A stretch of 10,121 bases of DNA from Mycobacteriaceae bacterium (GCA_013362555.1 JABFVX010000156.1:1-10121); one strand, 5' to 3'. Counted from the stretch's first letter, positions 1 through 6,199 are shown. Numbers and translations: made by a program. Notes: a model not told the origin generated them from the sequence alone.

Positions 1-855
1 GACGGCGGCGAACCGGTGTCGCAGCGAGCGAACCTGCCGGAAGACCTTCCGCCGGACGAACTTACGCTCGACGTGGCCGAAAAGCTCTTCGCCACTCCGC
101 AGGAGGGCCGCACACTCGGCTCGGACCCGGTCACCGGGAACGAAATCGTCGCCAAGGAAGGACGATTCGGCCCCTACGTCACCGAAATACTGCCCGCGCC
201 CGCCGAATCCGACGCTTCGAAGCCGAGCCAGTCCGGCCGGGCCAAGAAAGCCGTCGCGGCGAAGCCCCGCACCGGGTCGCTGTTCAAGTCCATGGACGTG
301 GCCACCGTGACGCTCGAGGACGCGCTCCGGCTGCTGTCGCTGCCCCGCGTGGTCGGCCTCGACCCGGCGTCGAACGAGGAGATCACCGCGCAGAACGGCC
401 GCTACGGCCCGTATCTGAAGAAGGGCACCGACTCCCGCTCGCTGACGACCGAGGACCAGCTGTTCACGGTCACCCTGGAGGAAGCGCTGCGGATCTACGC
501 CGAGCCGAAGCGGCGCGGACGCCAGGCCGCCGCCGCGCCCCCGCTGCGCGAGCTCGGCAGCGACCCGGTCTCCGGCAACGCGATGGTGATCAAGGACGGC
601 CGCTTCGGCCCGTACGTCACCGACGGCGAGACCAACGCCAGCCTCCGCAAGGGCGACGAGGTCGAGAGCATCACCGACGAGCGCGCCGCCGAGCTTCTCG
701 CCGACCGCCGCGCCCGCGGCCCGGTCAAGAAGAAGAAGGCCGCCAAGAAGGCGCCCGCGAAGAAGGCCGCGGCCAAGAAGACGCCGGCAAAGAAAACCGC
801 AGCCAAGAAGACGCCGGCAAAGAAAACCGCGGCCAAGAAGACCCCCGCCAAATAG
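1..855 (+). CDS. topA: DNA topoisomerase I, C-terminal part (5' truncated by the window)
   Basis: This is the 3' end of the gene for type IA DNA topoisomerase, which relaxes negative supercoils in the cytoplasm. The frame is open from base 1 (D-G-G-E-P-V-S-Q-R-A-N-L), so the GTG at 16 is internal, not a start. About 284 residues are visible; the TOPRIM and catalytic tyrosine domains lie upstream of the window. Three copies of the topoisomerase C-terminal repeat are seen, each as a 'G.DP....EI....GRFGPYV' unit: at about residues 38-65 (GRFGPYV), 117-143 (GRYGPYL) and 184-211 (GRFGPYV). Actinobacterial enzymes carry such repeats in place of the zinc fingers of E. coli TopA. The protein ends in a tail of about 42 residues built from AKK(T/A)PAK units, known in mycobacterial topoisomerase I to aid DNA binding and strand passage. 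The stop is TAG at 853. Identification is firm. Confidence 0.96.
   Translation, partial: DGGEPVSQRANLPEDLPPDELTLDVAEKLFATPQEGRTLGSDPVTGNEIVAKEGRFGPYVTEILPAPAESDASKPSQSGRAKKAVAAKPRTGSLFKSMDVATVTLEDALRLLSLPRVVGLDPASNEEITAQNGRYGPYLKKGTDSRSLTTEDQLFTVTLEEALRIYAEPKRRGRQAAAAPPLRELGSDPVSGNAMVIKDGRFGPYVTDGETNASLRKGDEVESITDERAAELLADRRARGPVKKKKAAKKAPAKKAAAKKTPAKKTAAKKTPAKKTAAKKTPAK
772..852 (+). repeat. Tandem 30-bp repeat encoding the lysine-rich TopA tail
   Basis: Two 30-bp units (772-801 and 802-831) differ only at their last base (A or G) and are followed by a partial third unit (832-852) with silent changes. Each unit encodes AKKTPAKKTA. The units are nearly identical even at third positions and use AAA and GCA codons that are scarce in the rest of the gene, which suggests recent duplication of a unit rather than only selection on the protein. 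Upstream, 729-771 encodes the same amino acid pattern with more diverged codons. Confidence 0.85.
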
Positions 856-928
856 GCCGAGCTCCCGCGAGGAGATGTGTTCTACGGTGTAGTCCATCAC
901 GTTTCGATGGGCCCGAAGGACGACAGCA

Positions 929-1456
929 ATGAGCACTGAGCGCGACGATCTGATCACCATGCTGGACGGGCAGCGGGAGATGTTCCGGATCGCGGTCACC
1001 GGGGTCAGCGACGAGCAGGCGCGGTCGCGGTCGACGGTGAGCGAGCTGACTCTGGGCGGCCTGCTGCACCACCTCGGCGCCACCGAGCGGCACTGGCTGA
1101 AGGTCATCGCCGACAAAGACGAGAACGCCGAGTTCGACACCACCGGCGCGGCGACGGCGTACGTGATGACCGCCGAGCAGACCCTCGCCGATCAGCTGGC
1201 GAAATGGGAAGCTGCCGCGGCGGCGACGAACCAGGTCATCCACACCCACCCGAACCTCGACGAGCTCGTCCCGCTGCCGACCGCCCCGTGGCAACCGGAA
1301 CGCGAGTGGTGGACCGTGCGACAAGTCCTGCTGCACATCTACCGCGAAGTCGCCCACCACAGCGGGCACGCCGACATCATTCGCGAGGCCATCGACGGCC
1401 AGAACACCACCTACACCCGCGCGGGCATCGACCCCGAACAGGCATTTCCGCAGTGA
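929..1456 (+). CDS. DinB family protein (DUF664 / mycothiol-transferase-like)
   Basis: The 175-residue protein has the DinB-like four-helix bundle pattern: an early helix with TLGGLLHHLGATERHWL (about 41-57) and a later helix with HIYREVAHHSGHADIIRE (about 136-153). His48, His143 and His147 are well placed to form the metal-binding triad typical of this superfamily (HxxxH in the last helix). Actinobacterial members of the superfamily include mycothiol-dependent transferases and isomerases, and many are thought to conjugate small electrophiles; the substrate here cannot be read from the sequence. The start is ATG 929 with an AAGGA ribosome binding site at 916-920, eight bases upstream. The gene lies 73 bp behind topA and its TGA stop (1454) is 44 bp before holB. 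The stop falls within a sequence resembling half of a palindromic repeat found elsewhere in the window. Confidence 0.85.
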   Translation: MSTERDDLITMLDGQREMFRIAVTGVSDEQARSRSTVSELTLGGLLHHLGATERHWLKVIADKDENAEFDTTGAATAYVMTAEQTLADQLAKWEAAAAATNQVIHTHPNLDELVPLPTAPWQPEREWWTVRQVLLHIYREVAHHSGHADIIREAIDGQNTTYTRAGIDPEQAFPQ

Positions 1457-1471
1457 CCCGGGAGGTGCGCC
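1446..1471 (+). repeat. Probable half copy of the window's palindromic element
   Basis: The block reads TTCC, four variable bases, TGACCCG, one variable base, GAGGTGCGCC. It matches the left arm of the complete element at 5717-5742 at 22 of 26 positions with no gaps. The right arm is absent, so no hairpin forms. The TGA inside it is the stop codon of the DinB-family gene. Chance similarity is possible in DNA this GC-rich; the ungapped 7-base and 10-base runs at the same spacing make common descent more likely. Confidence 0.5.
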
Positions 1472-1488
1472 CACCGTCGCCACCCCGA

Positions 1489-1494
1489 TAGAGT
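1489..1494 (+). promoter_or_regulatory. Candidate -10 box for a leaderless holB transcript
   Basis: TAGAGT fits the actinobacterial TAnnnT -10 consensus and ends six bases before the ATG at 1501, so transcription would begin at the A of the start codon. No Shine-Dalgarno sequence is seen before this ATG, in keeping with a leaderless mRNA. The box lies in the loop of a small DNA dyad: CCCCGA (1483-1488) and TCGGGG (1494-1499). Confidence 0.55.
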
Positions 1495-1500
1495 CGGGGC

Positions 1501-2691
1501 ATGCCAGGACCCGTTTTCGATCGGCTTGTCGGCCAGGATTCCGTCGAGGCGGAACTGACCGCCGCGGCCGAGGCGGCGCGGCGCGGCGGCGGATCGGGGA
1601 TGACGCACTCCTGGCTGTTCACCGGCCCGCCTGGTTCCGGCCGGTCGGTGGCGGCGCTGTGTTTCGCGGCGGCCTTGCAGTGCGCCGATCCGGAGCGCCC
1701 GGGATGCGGGGTGTGCCACGCCTGCACCACCACCATGGCAGGCACTCATGCCGACGTGCGGCGGGTCATCCCGGAGGGCCTGAGCATCGGCGTCGACGAG
1801 ATGCGCGGCATCGTGCAGCTGGCGGCACGGCGGCCGAGCACCGGACGCTGGCAAGTAGTGCTCGTCGAGGACGCCGACCGGCTCACCGAGGGCGCGGGCA
1901 ACGCGCTGCTGAAGGTGGTCGAGGAGCCGCCGGCGCGGACGGTGTTCCTGCTCTGCGCGCCCTCCGTCGACCCGGAAGACATCTCCGTGACGCTGCGTTC
2001 GCGCTGTCGGCACGTGCATCTGGTGACCCCGTCGACCGAGGCGATCGCCCGCGTGCTGACCGCGCGGGACGGCATCGATCCCGACGCCGCCGCGACTGCC
2101 GCGGCGTGCAGCGGCGGACATGTCGGGCGGGCCCGCAGGCTCGCCACCGACGAGCAAGCCCGTGCGCGGCGCGATGCGGCGCTGGCGCTGGCCGACGCCG
2201 CGCGTCAGCCTGCCCGGGCCTACGAGGCCGCCGAAGAGCTGGTCAAGGCGGCCGACGAGGAGGCGAAGGAGCTCAGCGCCGCCCGCGACGAACGAGAACG
2301 CGCCGAGCTCGAGATCGCTTTGGGCAAGGGCGGCACCGGCAAGGGCTCCGCGGGCGCCGTCCGCGGCTCCGCGGGCGCGCTGCGCGACCTCGAGCGCAGG
2401 CAGAAGTCCCGGGCCACCCGCACCGGTCGAGATGCCCTGGACCGCACCCTGATCGACCTGGCCGGGCTATACCGGGACGCGCTGACACTGCGCTTCGGCG
2501 CGCACAGCGTGCCGCTCACGCATCCGGACCGCGCCGAGCGGACCGCCGGTCTGGCGCGCCGCGCCGACCCCGAGTCGCTGTTGCACTGCGTCGACGCGGT
2601 CCTGGCCTGTCGGGAGGCCCTCGCCACCAACGTCAAGCCCCGCTTCGCCATTGCCGCAATGGTCGCGACCCTCGCTGCCCAGCCGCACTGA
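1501..2691 (+). CDS. holB: DNA polymerase III subunit delta'
   Basis: This is the delta' subunit of the clamp-loader complex, which helps load the sliding clamp on primed DNA. The 396-residue protein has the AAA+ clamp-loader order: a degenerate Walker A GPPGSGRS (42-49) with Arg where a P-loop has Lys, four cysteines for the structural zinc (Cys61, 69, 72, 75), a Walker B region VVLVEDADRL (119-128), NALLKVVEEPP (134-144), and the SRC arginine-finger motif (S167-R168-C169). Loss of the Walker A lysine is expected because delta' is usually a non-hydrolysing subunit that gives an arginine finger to its neighbour. Residues about 240-305 form a charged, glycine-rich insertion (GKGGTGKGSAGAVRGSAGAL) between the AAA+ and collar domains, as is common in actinobacterial homologues. 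Start at ATG 1501 is supported by the leaderless promoter. Confidence 0.94.
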   Translation: MPGPVFDRLVGQDSVEAELTAAAEAARRGGGSGMTHSWLFTGPPGSGRSVAALCFAAALQCADPERPGCGVCHACTTTMAGTHADVRRVIPEGLSIGVDEMRGIVQLAARRPSTGRWQVVLVEDADRLTEGAGNALLKVVEEPPARTVFLLCAPSVDPEDISVTLRSRCRHVHLVTPSTEAIARVLTARDGIDPDAAATAAACSGGHVGRARRLATDEQARARRDAALALADAARQPARAYEAAEELVKAADEEAKELSAARDERERAELEIALGKGGTGKGSAGAVRGSAGALRDLERRQKSRATRTGRDALDRTLIDLAGLYRDALTLRFGAHSVPLTHPDRAERTAGLARRADPESLLHCVDAVLACREALATNVKPRFAIAAMVATLAAQPH

Positions 2692-2888
2692 AATCGAACT
2701 GCGCTGGATGGCGTAGGTCACTCGGTACAGTGTCGAATGGGCCTGGGGGCGTGGATCTCTGCTGGTGGGGCGGATCCGATCCGGGCTGCCCAATGCGTTG
2801 ATGGATATATGCGCATTCAGCGCCTTGTAGCGGCGTCGCAAGGGTGGGATTGTGCCCTGAGCACGCCACTCGGATGAGGACACAACAC
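2692..2888. other. Intergenic leader before the first secreted glycine-zipper gene
   Basis: This 197-bp gap has lower GC than its neighbours. It holds a possible -10 box TACAGT (2726-2731) for the downstream + strand gene and a good ribosome binding site GAGGA (2876-2880). A 46-codon open frame (2737-2877) lies between them but has poor codon bias. No hairpin terminator is evident after holB. Confidence 0.4.
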
Positions 2889-3632
2889 ATGAACACATTG
2901 ACCAGGGCCGGTGTCACCGCGACACTCGCCGTCACCGCGATCACCGCCGCGGCCGCCACCGCGGGCGCGACGCCCGCCCCGAACACACCCGCCGCGCCCA
3001 CTGCGCCCACTGCGCCTGCCGCGCCGAAGCTGGATCGCAATTCGCTCAGCGCCGACATCCTGCCCGGTGTGCGGTACACGAGCAACACCGCTGACAGCTC
3101 CGTGGTGATCACCAGCCCACTCGGCACCCTCACCTCGCAGGGCGGGCAGTTCCAGGTCGCAAGCCCGCAGGGCCAGGTGCTGGCAGGCACCCCGAAGTTC
3201 GCGACTCCGCCCAAGGCAGCCCTCAACGCGAAGGCCGATCAGCACGCCGCCGCGCCCGCGGCTTCTGCCCCGAAGGCGGCCTCGACAGTCGGCGGCGCGG
3301 CTTTCGTCGGTCATTCCCCGACGGAGAAGTTCGATATCGCCGTCCAGGCCGCGGTCAACGAGATCAGCCTCGCCATCAGCATCGGCACCATGGCGGGCGG
3401 CGCGATCGGAGCCGCCGCGGGATGCGGCGTCGGCATCGTCGCGGGCGCCATCGTCGGCATCGCGCCGCCGGTGGACATCGTGACCGCCGCGGCGGGCTGC
3501 CTGGTGGGCGCGGGAGTCTTCGCCTCGCTCGGCGCCGTCGCGGGCGGCTTCATCGTCGGTGTTCCGGCAGGCATCGCCAGCGGCATCAAATTCCAGAACA
3601 GCATGGCCGACCCGGCCATTTACGCCGAATAG
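2889..3632 (+). CDS. Secreted protein with C-terminal glycine-zipper domain (paralogue A)
   Basis: I do not recognise a named family. The 247-residue protein starts with a Sec signal peptide (about 1-28: short basic start, then an Ala/Val/Thr-rich core ending ATAGA). A Pro/Ala-rich linker follows (29-46), then a small domain with LPG..YT....D.SVV......G.LT..G..F.V....G.VL (58-99), a second Ala/Pro-rich linker (105-135), and a hydrophobic C-terminal domain (about 148-235). In this last part glycines recur every fourth residue (170-190), and Cys179 and Cys204 flank a hydrophobic turn (APPVDIVTAAAG). The same architecture, including two cysteines, occurs in the convergent gene at 3719-4396. It suggests a membrane-inserting or self-assembling helical hairpin locked by a disulfide; that role is inference. 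ATG 2889 was chosen over in-frame ATGs at 2844 and 2874 because GAGGA at 2876-2880 is eight bases before it and the signal peptide begins there. Confidence 0.85.
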   Translation: MNTLTRAGVTATLAVTAITAAAATAGATPAPNTPAAPTAPTAPAAPKLDRNSLSADILPGVRYTSNTADSSVVITSPLGTLTSQGGQFQVASPQGQVLAGTPKFATPPKAALNAKADQHAAAPAASAPKAASTVGGAAFVGHSPTEKFDIAVQAAVNEISLAISIGTMAGGAIGAAAGCGVGIVAGAIVGIAPPVDIVTAAAGCLVGAGVFASLGAVAGGFIVGVPAGIASGIKFQNSMADPAIYAE

Positions 3633-3651
3633 CTTTATCCGCCTTCAGCTG

Positions 3652-3709
3652 TCGCCAATTAACCGAGCCTCGCATCCACACATTGGATGCGAGGCTCGGT
3701 TATTGGCGA
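3652..3709. terminator. Two-way hairpin terminator between the convergent paralogues
   Basis: An 18-bp perfect stem (3661-3678 with 3684-3701; loop CACAT) contains AACCGAGCCTCGCATCCA and its complement. It extends outward through TCGCCAAT/ATTGGCGA (3652-3659 with 3702-3709) with a single unpaired base. It begins 19 bp after the stop of the + gene and ends 9 bp before the stop of the - gene. The dyad can fold in either transcript; there is no U-tract, as is usual in actinobacteria. Confidence 0.85.
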
Positions 3710-3718
3710 GCGAGGCAG

Positions 3719-4396
3719 TTACGCCTTCGGCTTGTTGATGGTGTCGAAGAACTTGATCGCGCTGCCGATGGTCACCGGAACGCCGAGCACGAGGTTGCCG
3801 ATCACGCCCCCGAGCGCGGAACCGGCCACAATGCCCGCGAGGCAGCCGCCGATGGGCCCCGCGATGAAGATCGCGGGCATCAGCGCGGTGCCGACGATCG
3901 CGCCGACGACACACCCGATGCCGCCGCCGACCACGGTGCCGATGACCGAAGCCACCGCCCACGCCAGGCCGATCTCCACCGACGCCTGGCTCAGCGCGCT
4001 GTTGAAGTCCTCGGCCGCGACCGGCTTGACCGGCACCGCCTTGACCGGGTCGGTAATCGGGGTCAGGGTCGCCGTGCGGCCCTGCACCTTCGCGGCGATC
4101 GGCCACTGCATGCCGTTGAGCTGGTACGTCAGCGGCAGGCTGGTCAGCACCTTGCCGGTGCGGTCCCGGACCTCGAAAACATTCCCGCGAGCGGTGAGCG
4201 ACCCCGCGTCGGCTCGCAGCACGACCGACTTGTCGACGGCGCTGACCGTGTAGCCGACGCCACCGGGCAACTGGCCTTGCACGGCGGTGTACTGCGATGC
4301 CTGCGGTGCGGCGGGCGCGGCATTGACCGCTCCGGTTCCGATACCCATCGCCGCGATGACCATTGCGGAGACTGCGGCGAACTTGCTGATCCTCAT
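3719..4396 (-). CDS. Secreted protein with C-terminal glycine-zipper domain (paralogue B)
   Basis: This is a paralogue of the protein at 2889-3632; family and function are not recognised. From ATG 4396 it has 225 residues: a signal peptide (MRISKF then a hydrophobic core, ending near AVNA, residue 26), a domain with LPGGVGYT...D.SVVL....GSLT..G..F.V....GKVL (43-84), a Pro/Val linker (112-127), and a hydrophobic domain (about 130-215) with glycine every fourth residue (VIGTVVGGGIGCVVGAIVG, 151-169). Cys162 and Cys185 match Cys179 and Cys204 of the other protein. Both proteins end their hydrophobic part with a short 'GVP...GSAIKF'-like stretch. The long Ala/Pro linkers of paralogue A are mostly missing here. 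Starts at 4414 and 4405 are also possible; 4396 gives the most typical signal peptide and has GAGGG 11 bases upstream. Confidence 0.85.
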   Translation of the reverse strand: MRISKFAAVSAMVIAAMGIGTGAVNAAPAAPQASQYTAVQGQLPGGVGYTVSAVDKSVVLRADAGSLTARGNVFEVRDRTGKVLTSLPLTYQLNGMQWPIAAKVQGRTATLTPITDPVKAVPVKPVAAEDFNSALSQASVEIGLAWAVASVIGTVVGGGIGCVVGAIVGTALMPAIFIAGPIGGCLAGIVAGSALGGVIGNLVLGVPVTIGSAIKFFDTINKPKA

Positions 4397-4414
4397 CTTC
4401 TGCATATCCCTCAT

Positions 4415-4891
4415 GTCGAGCCGTGGCGCAAACTGCCCGTGAAGGCAGCCTGGCCGGGAACAGACCCCTCGGGTCAGAACTAGACGGTAAACAGCAAATC
4501 GGTCGGAACTAATAGGGGAAATGAAACCTTAATATTGTGTTAACGGCGGCTCACCTGCGTCGTCTCGACATGGCGAGAAAGGCTGTGATTGCGCCTCCAA
4601 CGGCTGGTGTACGACCTGCGGCCCATTTCGAGGGGAGTCGATCGCTGGTCGGGAGACGGCACACTTTCCGCAAAAAATGCGGTCCTGCGCCGGTTTTCGT
4701 CGCATAGTGTGCGCTCTGCCAACCAAGACGCCCTGGCTTCTCCCTCCTACGACACCTCTGACGTTCCATACCCGGGCCGACGGCCGCGCTGCCGACAGCC
4801 GAGGCCCTTCGTGCCTGGCTTTGCCTGCGCCCGGCGCGGCCTGAGTGCCAGGCGCAGCGACAGTGAAAAATAGATCGCTACTGTCACGTGA
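4415..4891. other. Gene-poor spacer between divergent secreted-protein genes
   Basis: No convincing gene is seen. The part next to the - strand gene (about 4475-4545) is clearly AT-rich for this genome, and probably holds that gene's promoter, though no clear -35/-10 pair could be fixed. Short dyads are present: CTGCC/GGCAG (4433-4437, 4444-4448), GCCTGGC/GCCAGGC (4813-4819, 4847-4853), and two interleaved ones, AGCGA/TCGCT (4856-4860, 4875-4879) and GACAGT/ACTGTC (4859-4864, 4880-4885). Open frames on both strands here lack the GC bias at third positions and resemble nothing I know. Confidence 0.5.
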
Positions 4892-4920
4892 TTGACCAGG
4901 CACATTTCATTCCGGATACT
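4892..4920 (+). promoter_or_regulatory. Promoter of the secreted serine protease gene
   Basis: A -35 box TTGACC (4892-4897), a 17-bp spacer, and a -10 box GATACT (4915-4920) make a good housekeeping-sigma promoter. Transcription would begin near 4927, giving a leader of about 50 nt that carries the ribosome binding site GGAG at 4966-4969. Its position rules out the earlier in-frame GTG at 4888 as the start. Confidence 0.65.
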
Positions 4921-4977
4921 TGTGCGGAAACACTTCGGGGGTCGATCCCGGAGTCGCACGGGTATGGAGTGAAATCG

Positions 4978-5709
4978 GTGTCATCGCAGTCGCATTCGGG
5001 TCGTCGGGCCAAGGTCGCAGGTCTGCTGGCGGCGGTGGCCGCAGCCGTCGGCATGGCGGTGGGGGTTCCGGCGCACGCGCAGGCGCTGCCCTGCCTCGGC
5101 TCCGGCTCAGCGGACTTGTTCTGCCCGCGGCCACAGCTGTCGGCCTTCCCCGGACAGCAGATCAACTCGGGCAACTCGCGCTGCTCGGTCGGCGTGACGG
5201 GCGACATCGCAGGCCGCCGCTACGCGGTGACGGCAGGACACTGCTACAAGCCTGGCATGACGGTCACCGACCGCGGCGGCACCAGGCTGGGCCGGTACGA
5301 GTTCGGCGTCCCCGACCACACCGGCACCGACGAGTTCGGCTTCGGCGTAATCCGCCTGAGCGACAACGTGAACACCTCTGCGTCGCTGGGCGGCCAGTCT
5401 CTCGAGAGCATCAACTTCAACCCCCAGGTGGGCCAGGAGCTGTGCAAGGTGGGCTCCACCACCGGCCGCACCTGCGGCCGCATCACCCAGGTGACCCCGC
5501 GCCACATCTACGCCGACCTCTACGGCGACCACGGCGATTCCGGCGGCGTGGTCTACACGATCACTCCCACCGGACAGGCCGCCTTCGTCGGCATCGTGAT
5601 CGCCAAGTTCGAGCGCCGCGTCGGCCTCATCATCGAACCCGCGTCGGTTCTGCTCAACACCATCAACCGCCACTCCACCGACGGCCCCTTCCGCATCCAC
5701 ACCCGCTGA
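4978..5709 (+). CDS. Secreted S1 family (chymotrypsin-like) serine protease
   Basis: The 243-residue product is an exported endopeptidase of the trypsin/chymotrypsin fold. A Sec signal peptide covers about residues 1-34 (SGRRAK, then an Ala/Val/Gly core, cleaved after AHA). The catalytic triad is visible: His88 in TAGHC, Asp118 in TDEFGFGVIRL, and Ser188 in GDSGG. Six cysteines (39, 49, 69, 89, 156, 166) can pair in order; 69-89 would be the usual His-loop disulfide, and 156-166 lies just before the active serine. Actinobacterial alpha-lytic-type proteases often have a long pro-domain; here only about 30 residues lie between the signal peptide and the protease domain, so it probably lacks a folded pro-region. 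GTG 4978 is the chosen start, with GGAG eight bases upstream. Substrate is unknown. A long palindrome begins two bases after the stop. Confidence 0.9.
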   Translation: MSSQSHSGRRAKVAGLLAAVAAAVGMAVGVPAHAQALPCLGSGSADLFCPRPQLSAFPGQQINSGNSRCSVGVTGDIAGRRYAVTAGHCYKPGMTVTDRGGTRLGRYEFGVPDHTGTDEFGFGVIRLSDNVNTSASLGGQSLESINFNPQVGQELCKVGSTTGRTCGRITQVTPRHIYADLYGDHGDSGGVVYTITPTGQAAFVGIVIAKFERRVGLIIEPASVLLNTINRHSTDGPFRIHTR

Positions 5710-5711
5710 CA

Positions 5712-5774
5712 AGTTCTTCCAGAATGACCCGTGAGGTGCGCCTGGCGCACCTCACGGGTCATTCTGGAAGAACT
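5712..5774. repeat. Palindromic element, complete copy 1 (likely terminator hairpin)
   Basis: Two perfect 31-base arms (5712-5742 and 5744-5774) are split by a single T at 5743. The arm contains TTCCAGAATGACCCG followed by TGAGGTGCGCC. It directly follows the protease stop and precedes the next gene by 25 bp, so it could end protease transcription. It shares 47 of 55 core positions with the copy at 9029-9083, so this is a dispersed repeat and not just a local terminator. Its internal TGA at 5725 is in frame with the protease, six codons after the real stop. Confidence 0.9.
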
Positions 5775-5787
5775 CGGGGAATCGCGG

Positions 5788-5793
5788 CATCCT
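5788..5793 (+). promoter_or_regulatory. Candidate -10 box for a leaderless transcript
   Basis: CATCCT ends six bases before ATG 5800, the spacing expected for transcription starting at the start codon. It has C in place of the first T of TAnnnT. The same hexamer is found downstream of a perfect TTGACA at 9537-9542, which supports its use in this genome. Confidence 0.35.
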
Positions 5794-5799
5794 GAGGCC

Positions 5800-6114
5800 A
5801 TGACAACCGTGTTGCTGCTCGGCCTGAAGACCTCCGTGGTGGCTGACGCGCAGGAGAAACTCGGCCTGCCCGACGTCCGAATCCTCACCGGATACAACCT
5901 CGACGACGTGCGCAAGGCCCTCGCGAGCACTAAAATCGACCATGTCGTGATGGGTGCGGGCCTGGATCTGGACACCCGCTTGGCCATCGTGCAGGAGATC
6001 TACCGCACTACCGATTCCACGACAGTGCACATGAAGGACGCCGCCTCCGGACCGGAAGGCTTCTATCCGTTCGCCCGCGGCGTCCTCACCGGCCTCGACA
6101 ACCGCGGCACGTGA
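5800..6114 (+). CDS. Conserved-looking 104-residue protein of unknown function
   Basis: The product begins with a hydrophobic beta strand (TTVLLLGL), then an acidic helix, a second strand (VRILTGY), a helix (DDVRKALAST), a third strand (DHVVMGAGL), and TVHMKDAASGPEGFYPFARGV (75-95). This alternating pattern suggests a small Rossmann-like or receiver-like alpha/beta fold, but the acidic phosphorylation site of response regulators is not evident. It has no signal peptide or membrane segment, so it is likely cytosolic. ATG 5800 is chosen because the frame further upstream runs into the palindrome and has no ribosome binding site. No function is assigned. Confidence 0.75.
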   Translation: MTTVLLLGLKTSVVADAQEKLGLPDVRILTGYNLDDVRKALASTKIDHVVMGAGLDLDTRLAIVQEIYRTTDSTTVHMKDAASGPEGFYPFARGVLTGLDNRGT

Positions 6115-6154
6115 TCGATCAGTTTTGAAGAAGCGCGAGGTGCGGGTCGGATCG

Positions 6155-6160
6155 TAGCGT
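6155..6160 (+). promoter_or_regulatory. Candidate -10 box of the VOC-protein gene
   Basis: TAGCGT fits TAnnnT and would start transcription near 6167, leaving a leader of about 33 nt with the ribosome binding site GGAG at 6190-6193. No clear -35 box is seen at the usual distance. Confidence 0.4.
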
Positions 6161-6199
6161 TGACCTCAGCAAGTTCGACACCAGAAAACGGAGAAACCG

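Noticed and set aside
772..852. CRISPR-like direct repeat
   Set aside because: The repeats are contiguous with no spacers, in frame, and encode the known lysine-rich TopA tail.
1411..2801. Long open frames opposite to and overlapping holB and the DinB gene
   Set aside because: They are typical of high-GC DNA: arginine/proline/alanine-rich products with no motif, overlapping a gene with clear clamp-loader domains.
3422..4483. A 353-codon + strand frame spanning the two secreted-protein genes
   Set aside because: It is arginine-rich, lies antisense to paralogue B and out of frame with paralogue A, and runs through the hairpin terminator; the two paralogues support each other as the real genes.
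4529..4903. A 124-codon - strand frame and shorter frames in the 4415-4977 spacer
   Set aside because: Weak third-position GC bias, no ribosome binding site that stands out, no recognisable domain, and the frame crosses the protease promoter.
4888..4977. Earlier in-frame GTG start (4888) for the serine protease
   Set aside because: It would overlap the -35 box of the promoter and add residues before the signal peptide; GTG 4978 has a good ribosome binding site.
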